Shown here: positions 24,391 through 32,338 of the stretch, piece by piece
Layout: each line of letters begins with the position of its first letter
Position numbering within the stretch: the first letter of the stretch is position 1
Assembly (NCBI GenBank): GCA_001487125.1
Contig: LN913013.1
Coordinates: 310,001 to 374,000 of the forward strand
Direction: 5' to 3'
Source: Gabonibacter massiliensis
GTDB taxonomy: Bacteria; Bacteroidota; Bacteroidia; Bacteroidales; Marinifilaceae
DNA length: 64,000 nucleotides
Notes under the pieces: model-generated
The model's database searches: none
The model's input: only the letters and a program-made list of their open reading frames with translations
What the model was told of the DNA's origin: nothing
Program-made: the position numbers and the translations under genes

Positions 24391-25602
24391 TTAATTCCTT
24401 TTTAATGTCGGTGTAGCTTTGGCTTCGAAATCGTTGGTCGAATTATTCGTGTCTTTTAGAATCTTTCTTCCGTCCGAGGTTGTACTTAATGTCTTTCGTT
24501 TGATACTTTTTCCGTATCTGTCATTGTCGTTTTTGATTTCGGCACAATAGGTCCATCCCGTATCCAAAGTCGGGGCCGTGACATTCCATACGTATTGGGA
24601 CACGTTACTTACGTTAACGGCGTCAATGATCCATTCGTTCGGAATTTTATAGGCGCTGTTACTCATGGGATAGGTTCCGCTGGGCAATACCATCGTGTAG
24701 TTGTAATCATATTTATAACCTTGCAGGAAAGTCTCCTTGTCTACACCTAACCGACCGATGGCATATGCCTTCAGACCTTGTTTATGCATGGTCCAGATGG
24801 TTTTCGAGGAGCAATAGATCTTTTCCATATTCGGTACGGGAGTATCCACATCGTTTGTGCCCTCGTCAAACCATTCGAAATCGGCGTTGCTCAAGTCGAA
24901 TGAATTGGGGTTCGTTTGTGAATGATTTTTACCGATATCGCAGATCAGGATCGATTCTCCTGGATTTACGGGATGTTCGTTCCCGTTTCCCGGAATTTTA
25001 TAGACTGCCGTGACGGCAAAATGGGTGGACATAATGTCCGGATCGTATTCGTATTTCGTCGAGGTCAGGAATGCCGATTCCAGGATAACCAGACCGTCGG
25101 CATAGAGAATAGTATCGGAGTTATTATAAATCTTGAGGTATTGATCCCCGTCGTATACATCTCCTTCCGGTGTAATATTTCCAACGAAGAAAACCTCTTC
25201 TATCACGAAATTTGCTTTCGCATCGTGCAGGAATAGAGGAAGAGTAGCTTGATTCGTCTCTCCGGCGATATAAACCGATTCTTTGTATCCTTTTACCGCA
25301 CCTTCCATTACTTTCTGATCCATCGTATATTGGATTTTACCTTCAACGGTAACGGTATATAATCCTTCCGGTAATGAGAGGGTGATTTTATTTTCTGTAA
25401 AATCACCGCTTGTTATCGTTCTGGTCGTGTTCGTGTTTTTAAACGAGACGTTGAGATCCGATAACAGGGCGTCGTTTAATCCGTCAGGGGCGGTTAAACT
25501 TAAGGTATATACAGTCGTTTTTATATTATCGTCCTTATCGCACGCGTGGAGTCCGAAAATACAGCTTAAAAGTAAGAGATAATAGAATGTTTTGTTTTTC
25601 AT
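24391..25602 (-). CDS. DUF4876 lipoprotein (copy 2)
   Basis: The 403-residue protein carries a lipoprotein signal (LLLLSCIFGLHAC, lipid Cys21). The first 140 residues form a beta-rich, carboxypeptidase-regulatory-like domain ('ITLSLPEGLYTVTVEGKIQY'), the rest the DUF4876 part: 'YDGDQYLKIYNNSDTILYAD', 'PGNGNEHPVNPGESILICDI', 'YKIPNEWIIDAVNVSN' and the C-terminal 'RKILKDTNNSTNDFEAKATP'. It is a close paralogue of the next protein upstream (copy 1); the two arose by tandem duplication. Surface lipoproteins beside a TonB-dependent receptor often capture ligand, but the ligand here is unknown. Confidence 0.85.
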   Translation of the reverse strand: MKNKTFYYLLLLSCIFGLHACDKDDNIKTTVYTLSLTAPDGLNDALLSDLNVSFKNTNTTRTITSGDFTENKITLSLPEGLYTVTVEGKIQYTMDQKVMEGAVKGYKESVYIAGETNQATLPLFLHDAKANFVIEEVFFVGNITPEGDVYDGDQYLKIYNNSDTILYADGLVILESAFLTSTKYEYDPDIMSTHFAVTAVYKIPGNGNEHPVNPGESILICDIGKNHSQTNPNSFDLSNADFEWFDEGTNDVDTPVPNMEKIYCSSKTIWTMHKQGLKAYAIGRLGVDKETFLQGYKYDYNYTMVLPSGTYPMSNSAYKIPNEWIIDAVNVSNVSQYVWNVTAPTLDTGWTYCAEIKNDNDRYGKSIKRKTLSTTSDGRKILKDTNNSTNDFEAKATPTLKRN

Positions 25603-25620
25603 GATTTTATCGATTGTTGG

Positions 25621-26820
25621 TTATTGTTTCAAAGAAGGGGTTGTTCCGTGTATAAAATCGGCACTGGAATTATTGGTATCCTGTAGAATTTGCCGTCCAT
25701 CTTTTTGGGTTGCGGAGACTTTCCGTCGGACGCTTTTCCCGTAGCGATCGTTATTACTTGCGTTTTCGGAAACATAGGTATATCCCATGTCTACGGAGGG
25801 GGCGGTCACGAGCCATTCGTACTCTTTGGAGGGACAAAGATTGACGGCATCGATTATCCATTCGTTAGGGACTTGATAAGCACTGTAATTGTTTACTAAG
25901 GTCCCTCCGGGATAGACATAGGTCCAAGTATAATCGTGTTTATTTTTTTCCAGGAAGGTTTCGGCGGATACGGGTAAGCGGACTATGGCGTAAGTCTGAT
26001 TCCCTTGGTTGTTGAGCATGAAGAAGCCGTAAATATTGATTATGTTGGGAACGCCGGGGTTATCGACATCCCCGTCGTAACTTCCGTCCTGGTAAAATTC
26101 AAAATCGGCATGACTCAGGTCGAACGAATTGCCGGTTGCTTGACTATGGTCGATGCCGTCGGTTGCAAGAATTATCGACTCACCAGGTTCAACCGGATAT
26201 TGTTTGCCGTTTCCCGGAATAACGGCAAGACACTCGACGGTTAAACCCATGGAGCGAATATCCGGTGAAATATCCTGTTTCATGTTGTTGTAAAACGTGG
26301 AGGCAACGACGGCCAATCCGTCTGCGTATAAGATTTCATCCGAGTTATTATATATTTTGATATACTGATCTCCGTAGTATTGTTTGCCTTCCTTGGTTAA
26401 TGTTCCGGAAAAGAAGATTTCAGAAATCACAAAATCGGCTTTTGAGGTGTGAAGAAAAAGCGGGATAGTCTCGACTTTCGTTTCACCCACGATACTTACG
26501 GATTCTTGATACCCTTTGATGTCGGAAGTTAACGATTGATCTTCCCATGTATAACTTACTTTTCCTTCTATAGTCACGTGATACAAACCTTCGGGAAGAT
26601 CAACGCTTATTTGATTGTTATTATAGACGCCTCCCGTGATTTTTTTACCGGTATTTACGTTTTCAAAGGTAGAAGTAATACCGGACAGGGTCGCTTCTCC
26701 CAGGTTTTCGGGAGTGCTTAGGCTGATTGTAAAGCTCGTGATTCGGGCATTATCGTCTTTCTGGCAGGAAGATACTCCATAGATGATGATAATAAGTAAT
26801 AGATAGATAAATTGTCTCAT
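25621..26820 (-). CDS. DUF4876 lipoprotein (copy 1)
   Basis: The 399-residue protein has a lipoprotein signal (LLLIIIIYGVSSC, lipid Cys19) and the same two-part build as its neighbour: 'ISVDLPEGLYHVTIEGKVSY', 'YYGDQYIKIYNNSDEILYAD', 'PGNGKQYPVEPGESIILATD', 'YQVPNEWIIDAVNLCPS' and 'RQILQDTNNSSADFIHGTTP'. It lies 10 bp after the TonB receptor gene and 18 bp before copy 2, so the three are co-transcribed. The receptor/lipoprotein pairing suggests ligand uptake across the outer membrane; no SusD-type glycan-binding protein is present, so a carbohydrate substrate is not indicated. Confidence 0.85.
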   Translation of the reverse strand: MRQFIYLLLIIIIYGVSSCQKDDNARITSFTISLSTPENLGEATLSGITSTFENVNTGKKITGGVYNNNQISVDLPEGLYHVTIEGKVSYTWEDQSLTSDIKGYQESVSIVGETKVETIPLFLHTSKADFVISEIFFSGTLTKEGKQYYGDQYIKIYNNSDEILYADGLAVVASTFYNNMKQDISPDIRSMGLTVECLAVIPGNGKQYPVEPGESIILATDGIDHSQATGNSFDLSHADFEFYQDGSYDGDVDNPGVPNIINIYGFFMLNNQGNQTYAIVRLPVSAETFLEKNKHDYTWTYVYPGGTLVNNYSAYQVPNEWIIDAVNLCPSKEYEWLVTAPSVDMGYTYVSENASNNDRYGKSVRRKVSATQKDGRQILQDTNNSSADFIHGTTPSLKQ

Positions 26821-26830
26821 AATTTATTAT

Positions 26831-29614
26831 TTAAAGTTTAAGATTTAATTCCATTCCGAAATAGGGGGTAACATTTCGACGGACTTTAATTCCGTTGGAG
26901 GTATAATCCGGGGTATAGTCCAACATCTTGTTCACGAAAAGGGCCAACCTTACTCTTTCCTTGAACGTTTTGGTCGCTTTGAAATTGACATAAAAATAGA
27001 GCGGTTCCGTCTGTTTTTTCCACAAGATGTCGTTATAGTTGACGGTCAGCCATTGACGTTCGGCGTGAGTTTTGTCGGCTTCGGTATAGTCGTGTTCTAT
27101 ACCTTGTATATCGATGTATTTTATAGGAATCCCGTTTTGTTTCATATTCCGTTGATTGGAAAACCACATACATTGTACGGAGGTGGCAAAACTGAGTCCC
27201 AACGAAGGTAAATAGGTGTCGAAGGTAAAATTGGTATTCAGTTGTTGTTTGTTATATCCGCTGTCGTCTTTATAGAGTCCGACGTAGGGAAGTTCTTTTC
27301 CCCCGAGGATGACCGACGGTTTGCTGTATATGGGCTGGCTATTTCGGTAGATGGATTTGAACCAGGCTCCGTTTATCGTTATTTTGGTTTGGATAAAAGG
27401 GATTCGTTGGGAAGAGTATTGAAACTCGATACCCTCTTTGCGTATGGTACTTCCGTTTGTTGTAATATTGTAAGACGATATAACGGTATCGAGTATATAG
27501 CTTACTTTATTCAAATCCGGGGGTCCTTGTAACTGGGAGGCATCGACCGAGTTGTTATCGTATTTTTTATATTCGAATGTACGAAACCGGGATGAATTCC
27601 GGAAGCCTGAATTTAATTGTTCATGAAAATAGGTGACGGATAACAAGTGTTGTCGGTAGGAGAGGTCTGCCCGTAATTCTATCTTTTTATTTCGGGCGGG
27701 TTCCAGCTCGTAATTCGTGGGATCTATTTTGTAAGTCCGGATGTTTATTCGTCTGAAAGTTTCATTCGTGTGGTAATAGTTGAATTGGATGAAGTCCCTG
27801 TAAATCAGGTTAGGGTAAAGGTCAGCCAGTACCGGAACTTTAGTATGCCATCCGATACCTCCTGCTATTTGTACCTTTAAGGCATATCCTTTAATAAAGA
27901 GGGAGGGAAGGCTCCATAAAATATTGATTCTCGGATCCCAGTACAATTTTCCGTGCATTCTATAGGTACTTTTCAAGTTTAATGAGGAGAGGGAACGAAT
28001 ACCGGCCGAGAGCGTCAAATCATGGTTCTTGATGGGCATGTATAGAACATCCTCAACAAAGAAAGAGAGTTCGTGACCAGCCGGGATATCCTTATAGGGA
28101 CGAGGTCTTGCACTCATCGAAGGATAGAGAGGTTGTGCAAGGTCATATACTTGTCCTCGACCCAGATTTTTGTCCATACTCCACTCGATACCGGCCTTTA
28201 TGTTATGGGTAATCTGATAAGTAGAGAGTTGAAGATTACTTGTTGCTTTGGCATACGCATTTATCGGTTGTCCATCTACCAATAAGTTGGCTGTATATTG
28301 ATAGGGGAGGAATACCCCGTCGTATTCACCTTCTTCGTCATGGGTAGGAATAGGAGTATCCCGGTTTAAGGAGACGAATTTGGTTTGTTTTATTTGATCT
28401 TTCTGATAATTCACGGCTGTCAGCAGGGAAAATGAACGAATAAAAAGTTCTTTTTTTGTCTTCCATTCTACCTGGTTGGAGATAGCCATGCGATTATAGG
28501 TAGATTTATACCGATCTACTTTTTGATAACTGATATCCGGATCACTTTTCTGATTATCGAAAGATCCTCCATAGTCCAGATTTAAGTTATAATTGACCTC
28601 GTGAGAAGAGGTTTTCCATTGTTTATAGATTCGCAAAGATGTGGTGAATCTCTTGTAAATTTCCAGGTTATTCCTGGGATCGGGTTTGGCGTTCAGGTAA
28701 TCGATTCCTATATTGAAATTCCAGTTATTCGAGGTAGAAAATCCTTTCCCGACATAAAATAGTTTACTGCCCGGATCTGCTTTAAAGCGAGCTTCCCATT
28801 CGGTATATCCTGTTTTACGTTTTATTTTAATCAATCCACTGGTCAGATCTCCGAACTCTACGGAAGGAATACCCCGAATGATTTGCACCGTTTCAATATC
28901 GTCGGTGGGAATGGTTCGCATATCGACACCTTTTCCCGTGATGTCGAGACTATGACTCTTTTCACTTTGTGAGCTTCCTAACACGTATTGCATATTGGCA
29001 TCCGTGCTGATGGGAACCCCGTCGATCATAAAAGAAGTTCCCAACGAAGAGGTATTGTATTGTTCGGAAGAAGTGCCTACTTCCCTGAGTCCGATTAGGT
29101 TTACTTTTCCCAGGGCCGGATCTTGGGACATATGTCCGGGTATCAATGACAGAATATCCGAGAAACTGGAAGGTTGTAACAGTTCCATGGCTTTGCGATC
29201 TATTCTGGAAGAGCTTGTCAATCCCCTCGATTCGGAAGCCGTGACTATGATATCTTTTAATTGTGTTGCGGTGGGTGTCAGGAAGAGGGTCAGGGATGTG
29301 TCTCTGTCCAGTACAAGAGAAAGGAGCAGCTTTTGATAACCTATGAACGAGATGTGAAGTTGGTATTCGCCTTGTGGGATGTTTTTTAACCGGGACATAC
29401 CTTTGGTATCCGTAATCGTGGAAAATTGTCTTTTACGAATTGAGTCCCGAAGGGATACCGTGGCAAATTCCAATTTTTCGTTTGTCCGCGCATCTGTTAC
29501 CGTCAGTTGCAAACTAAACTCACCACTGTCTTTTTGTGCGAAAGACAGCAGTGAGAAAAAATGTACATGCAGAAGTAACAAAAACACCTTAATAAACCAT
29601 AATCTATGAATCAT
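26831..29614 (-). CDS. TonB-dependent outer-membrane receptor
   Basis: From the ATG at 29612-29614 the receptor has 927 residues: signal peptide (FIKVFLLLLHVHFFSLLSFA), an N-terminal carboxypeptidase-regulatory-like domain ('RTNEKLEFATVSL', 'GEYQLHISFIGYQKLLL'), a plug with 'LKDIIVTASESRG', 'FSDILSLIPGHMSQDP' and 'IPTDDIETVQIIRGIPSVEF' followed by GDLTSGLIKI, and a 22-strand-type barrel. The open frame begins at 29641, but that ATG lies on the -7 element at 29639-29646, so 29614 is the real start. No SusD partner follows; instead two DUF4876 lipoproteins and a DUF6850 barrel do. Substrate unknown; a metal, cofactor or peptide is possible. Confidence 0.9.
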   Translation of the reverse strand: MIHRLWFIKVFLLLLHVHFFSLLSFAQKDSGEFSLQLTVTDARTNEKLEFATVSLRDSIRKRQFSTITDTKGMSRLKNIPQGEYQLHISFIGYQKLLLSLVLDRDTSLTLFLTPTATQLKDIIVTASESRGLTSSSRIDRKAMELLQPSSFSDILSLIPGHMSQDPALGKVNLIGLREVGTSSEQYNTSSLGTSFMIDGVPISTDANMQYVLGSSQSEKSHSLDITGKGVDMRTIPTDDIETVQIIRGIPSVEFGDLTSGLIKIKRKTGYTEWEARFKADPGSKLFYVGKGFSTSNNWNFNIGIDYLNAKPDPRNNLEIYKRFTTSLRIYKQWKTSSHEVNYNLNLDYGGSFDNQKSDPDISYQKVDRYKSTYNRMAISNQVEWKTKKELFIRSFSLLTAVNYQKDQIKQTKFVSLNRDTPIPTHDEEGEYDGVFLPYQYTANLLVDGQPINAYAKATSNLQLSTYQITHNIKAGIEWSMDKNLGRGQVYDLAQPLYPSMSARPRPYKDIPAGHELSFFVEDVLYMPIKNHDLTLSAGIRSLSSLNLKSTYRMHGKLYWDPRINILWSLPSLFIKGYALKVQIAGGIGWHTKVPVLADLYPNLIYRDFIQFNYYHTNETFRRINIRTYKIDPTNYELEPARNKKIELRADLSYRQHLLSVTYFHEQLNSGFRNSSRFRTFEYKKYDNNSVDASQLQGPPDLNKVSYILDTVISSYNITTNGSTIRKEGIEFQYSSQRIPFIQTKITINGAWFKSIYRNSQPIYSKPSVILGGKELPYVGLYKDDSGYNKQQLNTNFTFDTYLPSLGLSFATSVQCMWFSNQRNMKQNGIPIKYIDIQGIEHDYTEADKTHAERQWLTVNYNDILWKKQTEPLYFYVNFKATKTFKERVRLALFVNKMLDYTPDYTSNGIKVRRNVTPYFGMELNLKL

Positions 29615-29638
29615 CCTATGTACTATTTTTAGTATGGA

Positions 29639-29718
29639 CAAAAATAGACCGGATCTAAGAGGCGGGCAATCGCTATTTGTGGGGATTATGATAGATACGA
29701 ATCCCTATTTATCGGGAT
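29639..29718 (-). promoter_or_regulatory. TonB-receptor promoter with two 18-bp operator boxes
   Basis: The minus strand has a -7 TATTTTTG (29639-29646) and a TTG 20 bp upstream (29667-29669). Read on the plus strand, ATCGCTATTTGTGGGGAT (29669-29686) abuts this -33 element and ATCCCTATTTATCGGGAT (29701-29718) lies 32 bp further, three helical turns. Both boxes are imperfect inverted repeats ATCCC-N8-GGGAT. The position upstream of -33 fits an activator. The first box matches the 18.4-kb copy in 17 of 18 positions. Confidence 0.65.
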
Positions 29719-29724
29719 AAAAAA

Positions 29725-29758
29725 TATTCCGGAAGATATGTTGTCATCCCCCGGAATA
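29725..29758 (-). terminator. Terminator of the upstream PepSY gene
   Basis: TATTCCGG (29725-29732) and CCGGAATA (29751-29758), perfect 8-bp stem; on the minus strand it is followed by TTTTTTA. It separates the PepSY gene from the TonB-receptor unit. Confidence 0.65.
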
Positions 29759-29796
29759 CATGAAAGGTTTTTTACTAAAGTCAGTAGTATTTGAAT

Positions 29797-30642
29797 TTAT
29801 CGTTTAGGTATATTTGAAATAACTTCGCCATTTGCCGCGTTGAGCGTGAGCTTAATTTCATTATTCCCTTTTTCCAGCTCGAATATATAAACTTCAGAAC
29901 CGTTATTTCTCTGTTGAAAGTAGATGTCATCTATCCGGTAATCTTTATAACCCATTTTTTGCAGGGTATTCATGACAGATGCCGGGACGCTGTTTTTACG
30001 AACCTCCCAGGTTGTGGTTTGCCATTGATCCTGAACATTGAACACTACCTCTTTTTTTATGTTGCTGTCAAATATTTCCACCTCGAGCATGCCTTTTTCC
30101 CGGTCTATTTCAACGATCGTCGCTTGAGGATATTTTTGTTGTATAAAAGTTAAAACGGCTTGTGGGAGAGTATCCGGTAAATGCTCCTTCATGTTGTGGG
30201 ACATTCTCTTCAAAAGTATTCCGTTTTCAGTATAATAAAGATCAATCTCTTCTTCTCCTTTTTCAATTTCCAAAATATAGATTGTCTCCATGCCCGCTCT
30301 TTCGATCTTTTTTACATCCTCTGTTTTCCAGGTAGCGTATTCGCTTGTAACGAAATTGGTTTTAATTATTTCCGGCAATAAGTTATAAGAAAGTTCGCTT
30401 TGGGTCATTTGCCACACTCCTTCTTGAGTAAACCAGGCTTCGGTCTCTATGTTCCCTAAGTTGAACTCGGCGATATAGTAGTTGTATTTCGTTTCCCATT
30501 CCACGTGTATAGCATCGGGATATTTTGCATTGAATGCTTTAACTATTTTCGGGTCAGGTACACGGTGTTTATCGTATGTGGTATTTGCTGCGGCTATCAT
30601 GGTAGCCATAAAAACGATTATAAGCGATAATGTTGTTTTCAT
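29797..30642 (-). CDS. Secreted PepSY-like protein
   Basis: The 281-residue protein has a signal peptide (MKTTLSLIIVFMATMIAAA) without a lipobox, unlike its relative at 18596-19429, with which it shares the layout: 'IVKAFNAKYPDAIHVEWETK', 'EYATWKTEDVKKIERAGMET', 'YILEIEKGEEEIDLYYTENG', 'LTFIQQKYPQATIVEIDREK', 'SEVYIFELEKGNNEIKLTLN'. It has four PepSY-like strands-helix units in two pairs. It stands alone between its own terminator and the divergent TSCPD gene, upstream of the TonB-receptor promoter. Role unknown. Confidence 0.85.
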   Translation of the reverse strand: MKTTLSLIIVFMATMIAAANTTYDKHRVPDPKIVKAFNAKYPDAIHVEWETKYNYYIAEFNLGNIETEAWFTQEGVWQMTQSELSYNLLPEIIKTNFVTSEYATWKTEDVKKIERAGMETIYILEIEKGEEEIDLYYTENGILLKRMSHNMKEHLPDTLPQAVLTFIQQKYPQATIVEIDREKGMLEVEIFDSNIKKEVVFNVQDQWQTTTWEVRKNSVPASVMNTLQKMGYKDYRIDDIYFQQRNNGSEVYIFELEKGNNEIKLTLNAANGEVISNIPKR

Positions 30643-30812
30643 ATTTTTTTCTGTTTATGTTTTTATATGTTTTACTGTAATGATTGTAAAAAGTTGCTTT
30701 TTCTGCTTTTTTTAAGAAGGATTAATTTATAGTGATGGGGTAAGACACGCGGACTTACCCTGAACATTTTTCTGTTTTGCTTTTTTGACCTTCGACAATC
30801 AATTGGATTGCT

Positions 30813-30848
30813 TTTGTTCTTCGAGACATAAATTATATTTTTGTCTCG
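30813..30848 (+). promoter_or_regulatory. Promoter with overlapping inverted repeat (TSCPD gene)
   Basis: TTTG at 30813-30816, 19-bp spacer, TATTTTTG at 30836-30843: a textbook Bacteroidetes promoter. The perfect inverted repeat CGAGACA (30822-30828) and TGTCTCG (30842-30848) with a 13-nt centre overlaps the spacer and the -7 element, which suits a repressor site. Confidence 0.6.
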
Positions 30849-30866
30849 TTAATAACGAATGGTTGT

Positions 30867-31133
30867 ATGAAAAGAGAGATTCATTTTATTCCTTCAGCTG
30901 AGGTTTGTTCGAAGGAGATTCTTATTGAATTGGAAGATGATAGAATTATTCGCATGTGTTTTACCGGAGGATGCCACGGAAACACACAGGGAATAGCTGC
31001 TTTGTTGTGCGGAATGCAGAGGGAGGAAGCTATTCGGAGGTTGCGGGGAATATGTTGTAAGCAGAAAACGACATCCTGTCCGGATCAATTGGCAAAGGCT
31101 TTGCAGGAGATAGATCCGATAAATGGTATTTAA
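30867..31133 (+). CDS. TSCPD-domain protein (TIGR03905-like)
   Basis: The 88-residue protein fits the TSCPD family: 'FIPSAEVCSKEILIELEDDR', 'MCFTGGCHGNTQGIAALLCG', 'RLRGICCKQKTTSCPDQLAK'. The domain, also found at the end of some class II ribonucleotide reductases, is rich in conserved cysteines and probably binds metal; the role of the free-standing version is unknown. It has its own promoter with an overlapping inverted repeat, so its expression seems to be controlled. Its neighbours do not point to a pathway. Confidence 0.85.
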   Translation: MKREIHFIPSAEVCSKEILIELEDDRIIRMCFTGGCHGNTQGIAALLCGMQREEAIRRLRGICCKQKTTSCPDQLAKALQEIDPINGI

Positions 31134-31251
31134 CAGTTTTAAGATATTTCCAAGAAATAATTTGGATAAATAAAAATATTGTTATATATTTACTGGAAAG
31201 AAAGGATCGGAGCGAGAGATGGATATTTGATATACTTAATTCGAAAGGACT

Positions 31252-31410
31252 ATGAAATTAAAAGGAAATCAAATGTTTATCGTGATCTTTTTGCTGATCG
31301 TCATTACGGGTATCGTTGTTTACACTTGGATGGGATGGGCGGAGATGGTTTGCGGGTTTTGTCATGCGGTACGTGAAGTTTTGGCATCCGGTAAAATGAT
31401 TGGTTTATAA
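31252..31410 (+). CDS. 52-residue membrane protein with CxxCH motif
   Basis: A short frame with a good purine-rich site (GAAAGGA) just before its ATG encodes 52 residues: a basic start (MKLKGNQ), a single membrane helix (FIVIFLLIVITGIVVYTW), and a short tail with 'EMVCGFCHAVREVLASGKMI'. The tail contains Cys-Gly-Phe-Cys-His, the form of a c-type haem attachment site (CxxCH), which may be coincidence; metal binding or a disulphide are alternatives. The helix could serve as an uncleaved signal anchor with the tail outside. I do not recognise a family. The gene follows the TSCPD gene by 118 bp. Confidence 0.5.
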   Translation: MKLKGNQMFIVIFLLIVITGIVVYTWMGWAEMVCGFCHAVREVLASGKMIGL

Positions 31411-31594
31411 CATCGAAGTGAAGAGAGACTTCTACCGGATAAGTCGGGTTGAGGAGTCAAACAGGAAAAAGTTCATCGTATTTCCTGAAAAATAACAATT
31501 GTGCTCTCCTTTTTTTCATGCTCTGTTTTATTGACCTAAACGGTTTTCTGAACAGTAAATTTTAGTTGGCCTGTTTTTTGTTTGGATAATTTTA

Positions 31595-31603
31595 TATATT
31601 TGC
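31595..31603 (+). promoter_or_regulatory. -7 element of the porin gene
   Basis: TATATTTGC, full match to TAnnTTTGC, 71 bp upstream of the ATG at 31675. No clear TTG at the expected distance. Confidence 0.5.
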
Positions 31604-31674
31604 AACGTTTATCCATGTGTTTATTGCATAGGTAATTGATATTCAAAATAATAAACCAAACAAATTATTAGAAA

Positions 31675-32289
31675 ATGAAAAAATTAGTATTGATGTTGGT
31701 GGTAGCGGTTATGTTGTGTGGTACAGTAAACGCTCAAAGTATGTTTAAGTCAAGAGTGGAAGGTGTTACAGGAACTGAATTCTATTTCGGACCGAAATTC
31801 GGCTTTAATCTGTCTAATGTCCATAATTCTGAAATGGATAATAAATTCAGTTTTCATGTAGGTGCGTTTGCGGAGTTTAAATTCAATGACTTTTTCGGTT
31901 TACAACCCGAGTTATTGTACTCCAGGCAAGGAGCTCGCGATAAGGTTGGGGGAGTAAAAATAAAATCAAGATTAAATTATTTGAATATCCCGGTGTTAGC
32001 AAAATTCTACGTGTTGGAAGCTCTCAGTATCGATTGCGGTCCTCAATTGGATCTCGTGTTGAACGGGAAGCATGTGGCTAAGCAGGGAGGAACTACCGTG
32101 AAAGAGAAAATCCGGAAATTAAATACGGTCGGACTGACCTTTGCTCTCGGAGCTACTTACCATTTCAATATGGGATTGATGGTATCGGCCCGTTATAATT
32201 TAGGGTTGAGCAATGCGATAGACAAAGATACGTTTGGAGATAACAACCAGAATAGATTGTTTCAACTCTCTGCCGGTTGGAGATTTTAA
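31675..32289 (+). CDS. Outer-membrane beta-barrel (porin family) protein
   Basis: The 204-residue protein has a signal peptide (LVLMLVVAVMLCGTVNA) and about eight amphipathic strands of the OMP_b-brl_2 type: 'FYFGPKFGFNLSNVHN', 'FSFHVGAFAEFKFNDFFGLQ', 'ALSIDCGPQLDLVLNGKH', 'LTFALGATYHFNMGLMVSAR', ending in 'LFQLSAGWRF' with the terminal Phe recognised by the BAM complex. Small barrels of this type are abundant outer-membrane proteins without known substrate. A single-gene unit with its own promoter and a strong terminator. Confidence 0.85.
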   Translation: MKKLVLMLVVAVMLCGTVNAQSMFKSRVEGVTGTEFYFGPKFGFNLSNVHNSEMDNKFSFHVGAFAEFKFNDFFGLQPELLYSRQGARDKVGGVKIKSRLNYLNIPVLAKFYVLEALSIDCGPQLDLVLNGKHVAKQGGTTVKEKIRKLNTVGLTFALGATYHFNMGLMVSARYNLGLSNAIDKDTFGDNNQNRLFQLSAGWRF

Positions 32290-32309
32290 TCGGGAACGAG
32301 ATAAACAGG

Positions 32310-32338
32310 AAAACCGATCCGTCGAGATCGGTTTTTTT
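32310..32338 (+). terminator. Terminator of the porin gene
   Basis: AAAACCGATC (32310-32319) and GATCGGTTTT (32326-32335), 10-bp stem with a 6-nt loop and a T run. It abuts the stop of the convergent queF gene. Confidence 0.8.

Noticed and set aside
31179-31376. 65-residue plus-strand frame
   Set aside because: Overlaps the 52-residue membrane gene in another frame; the latter has the better ribosome-binding site and a proper membrane helix.
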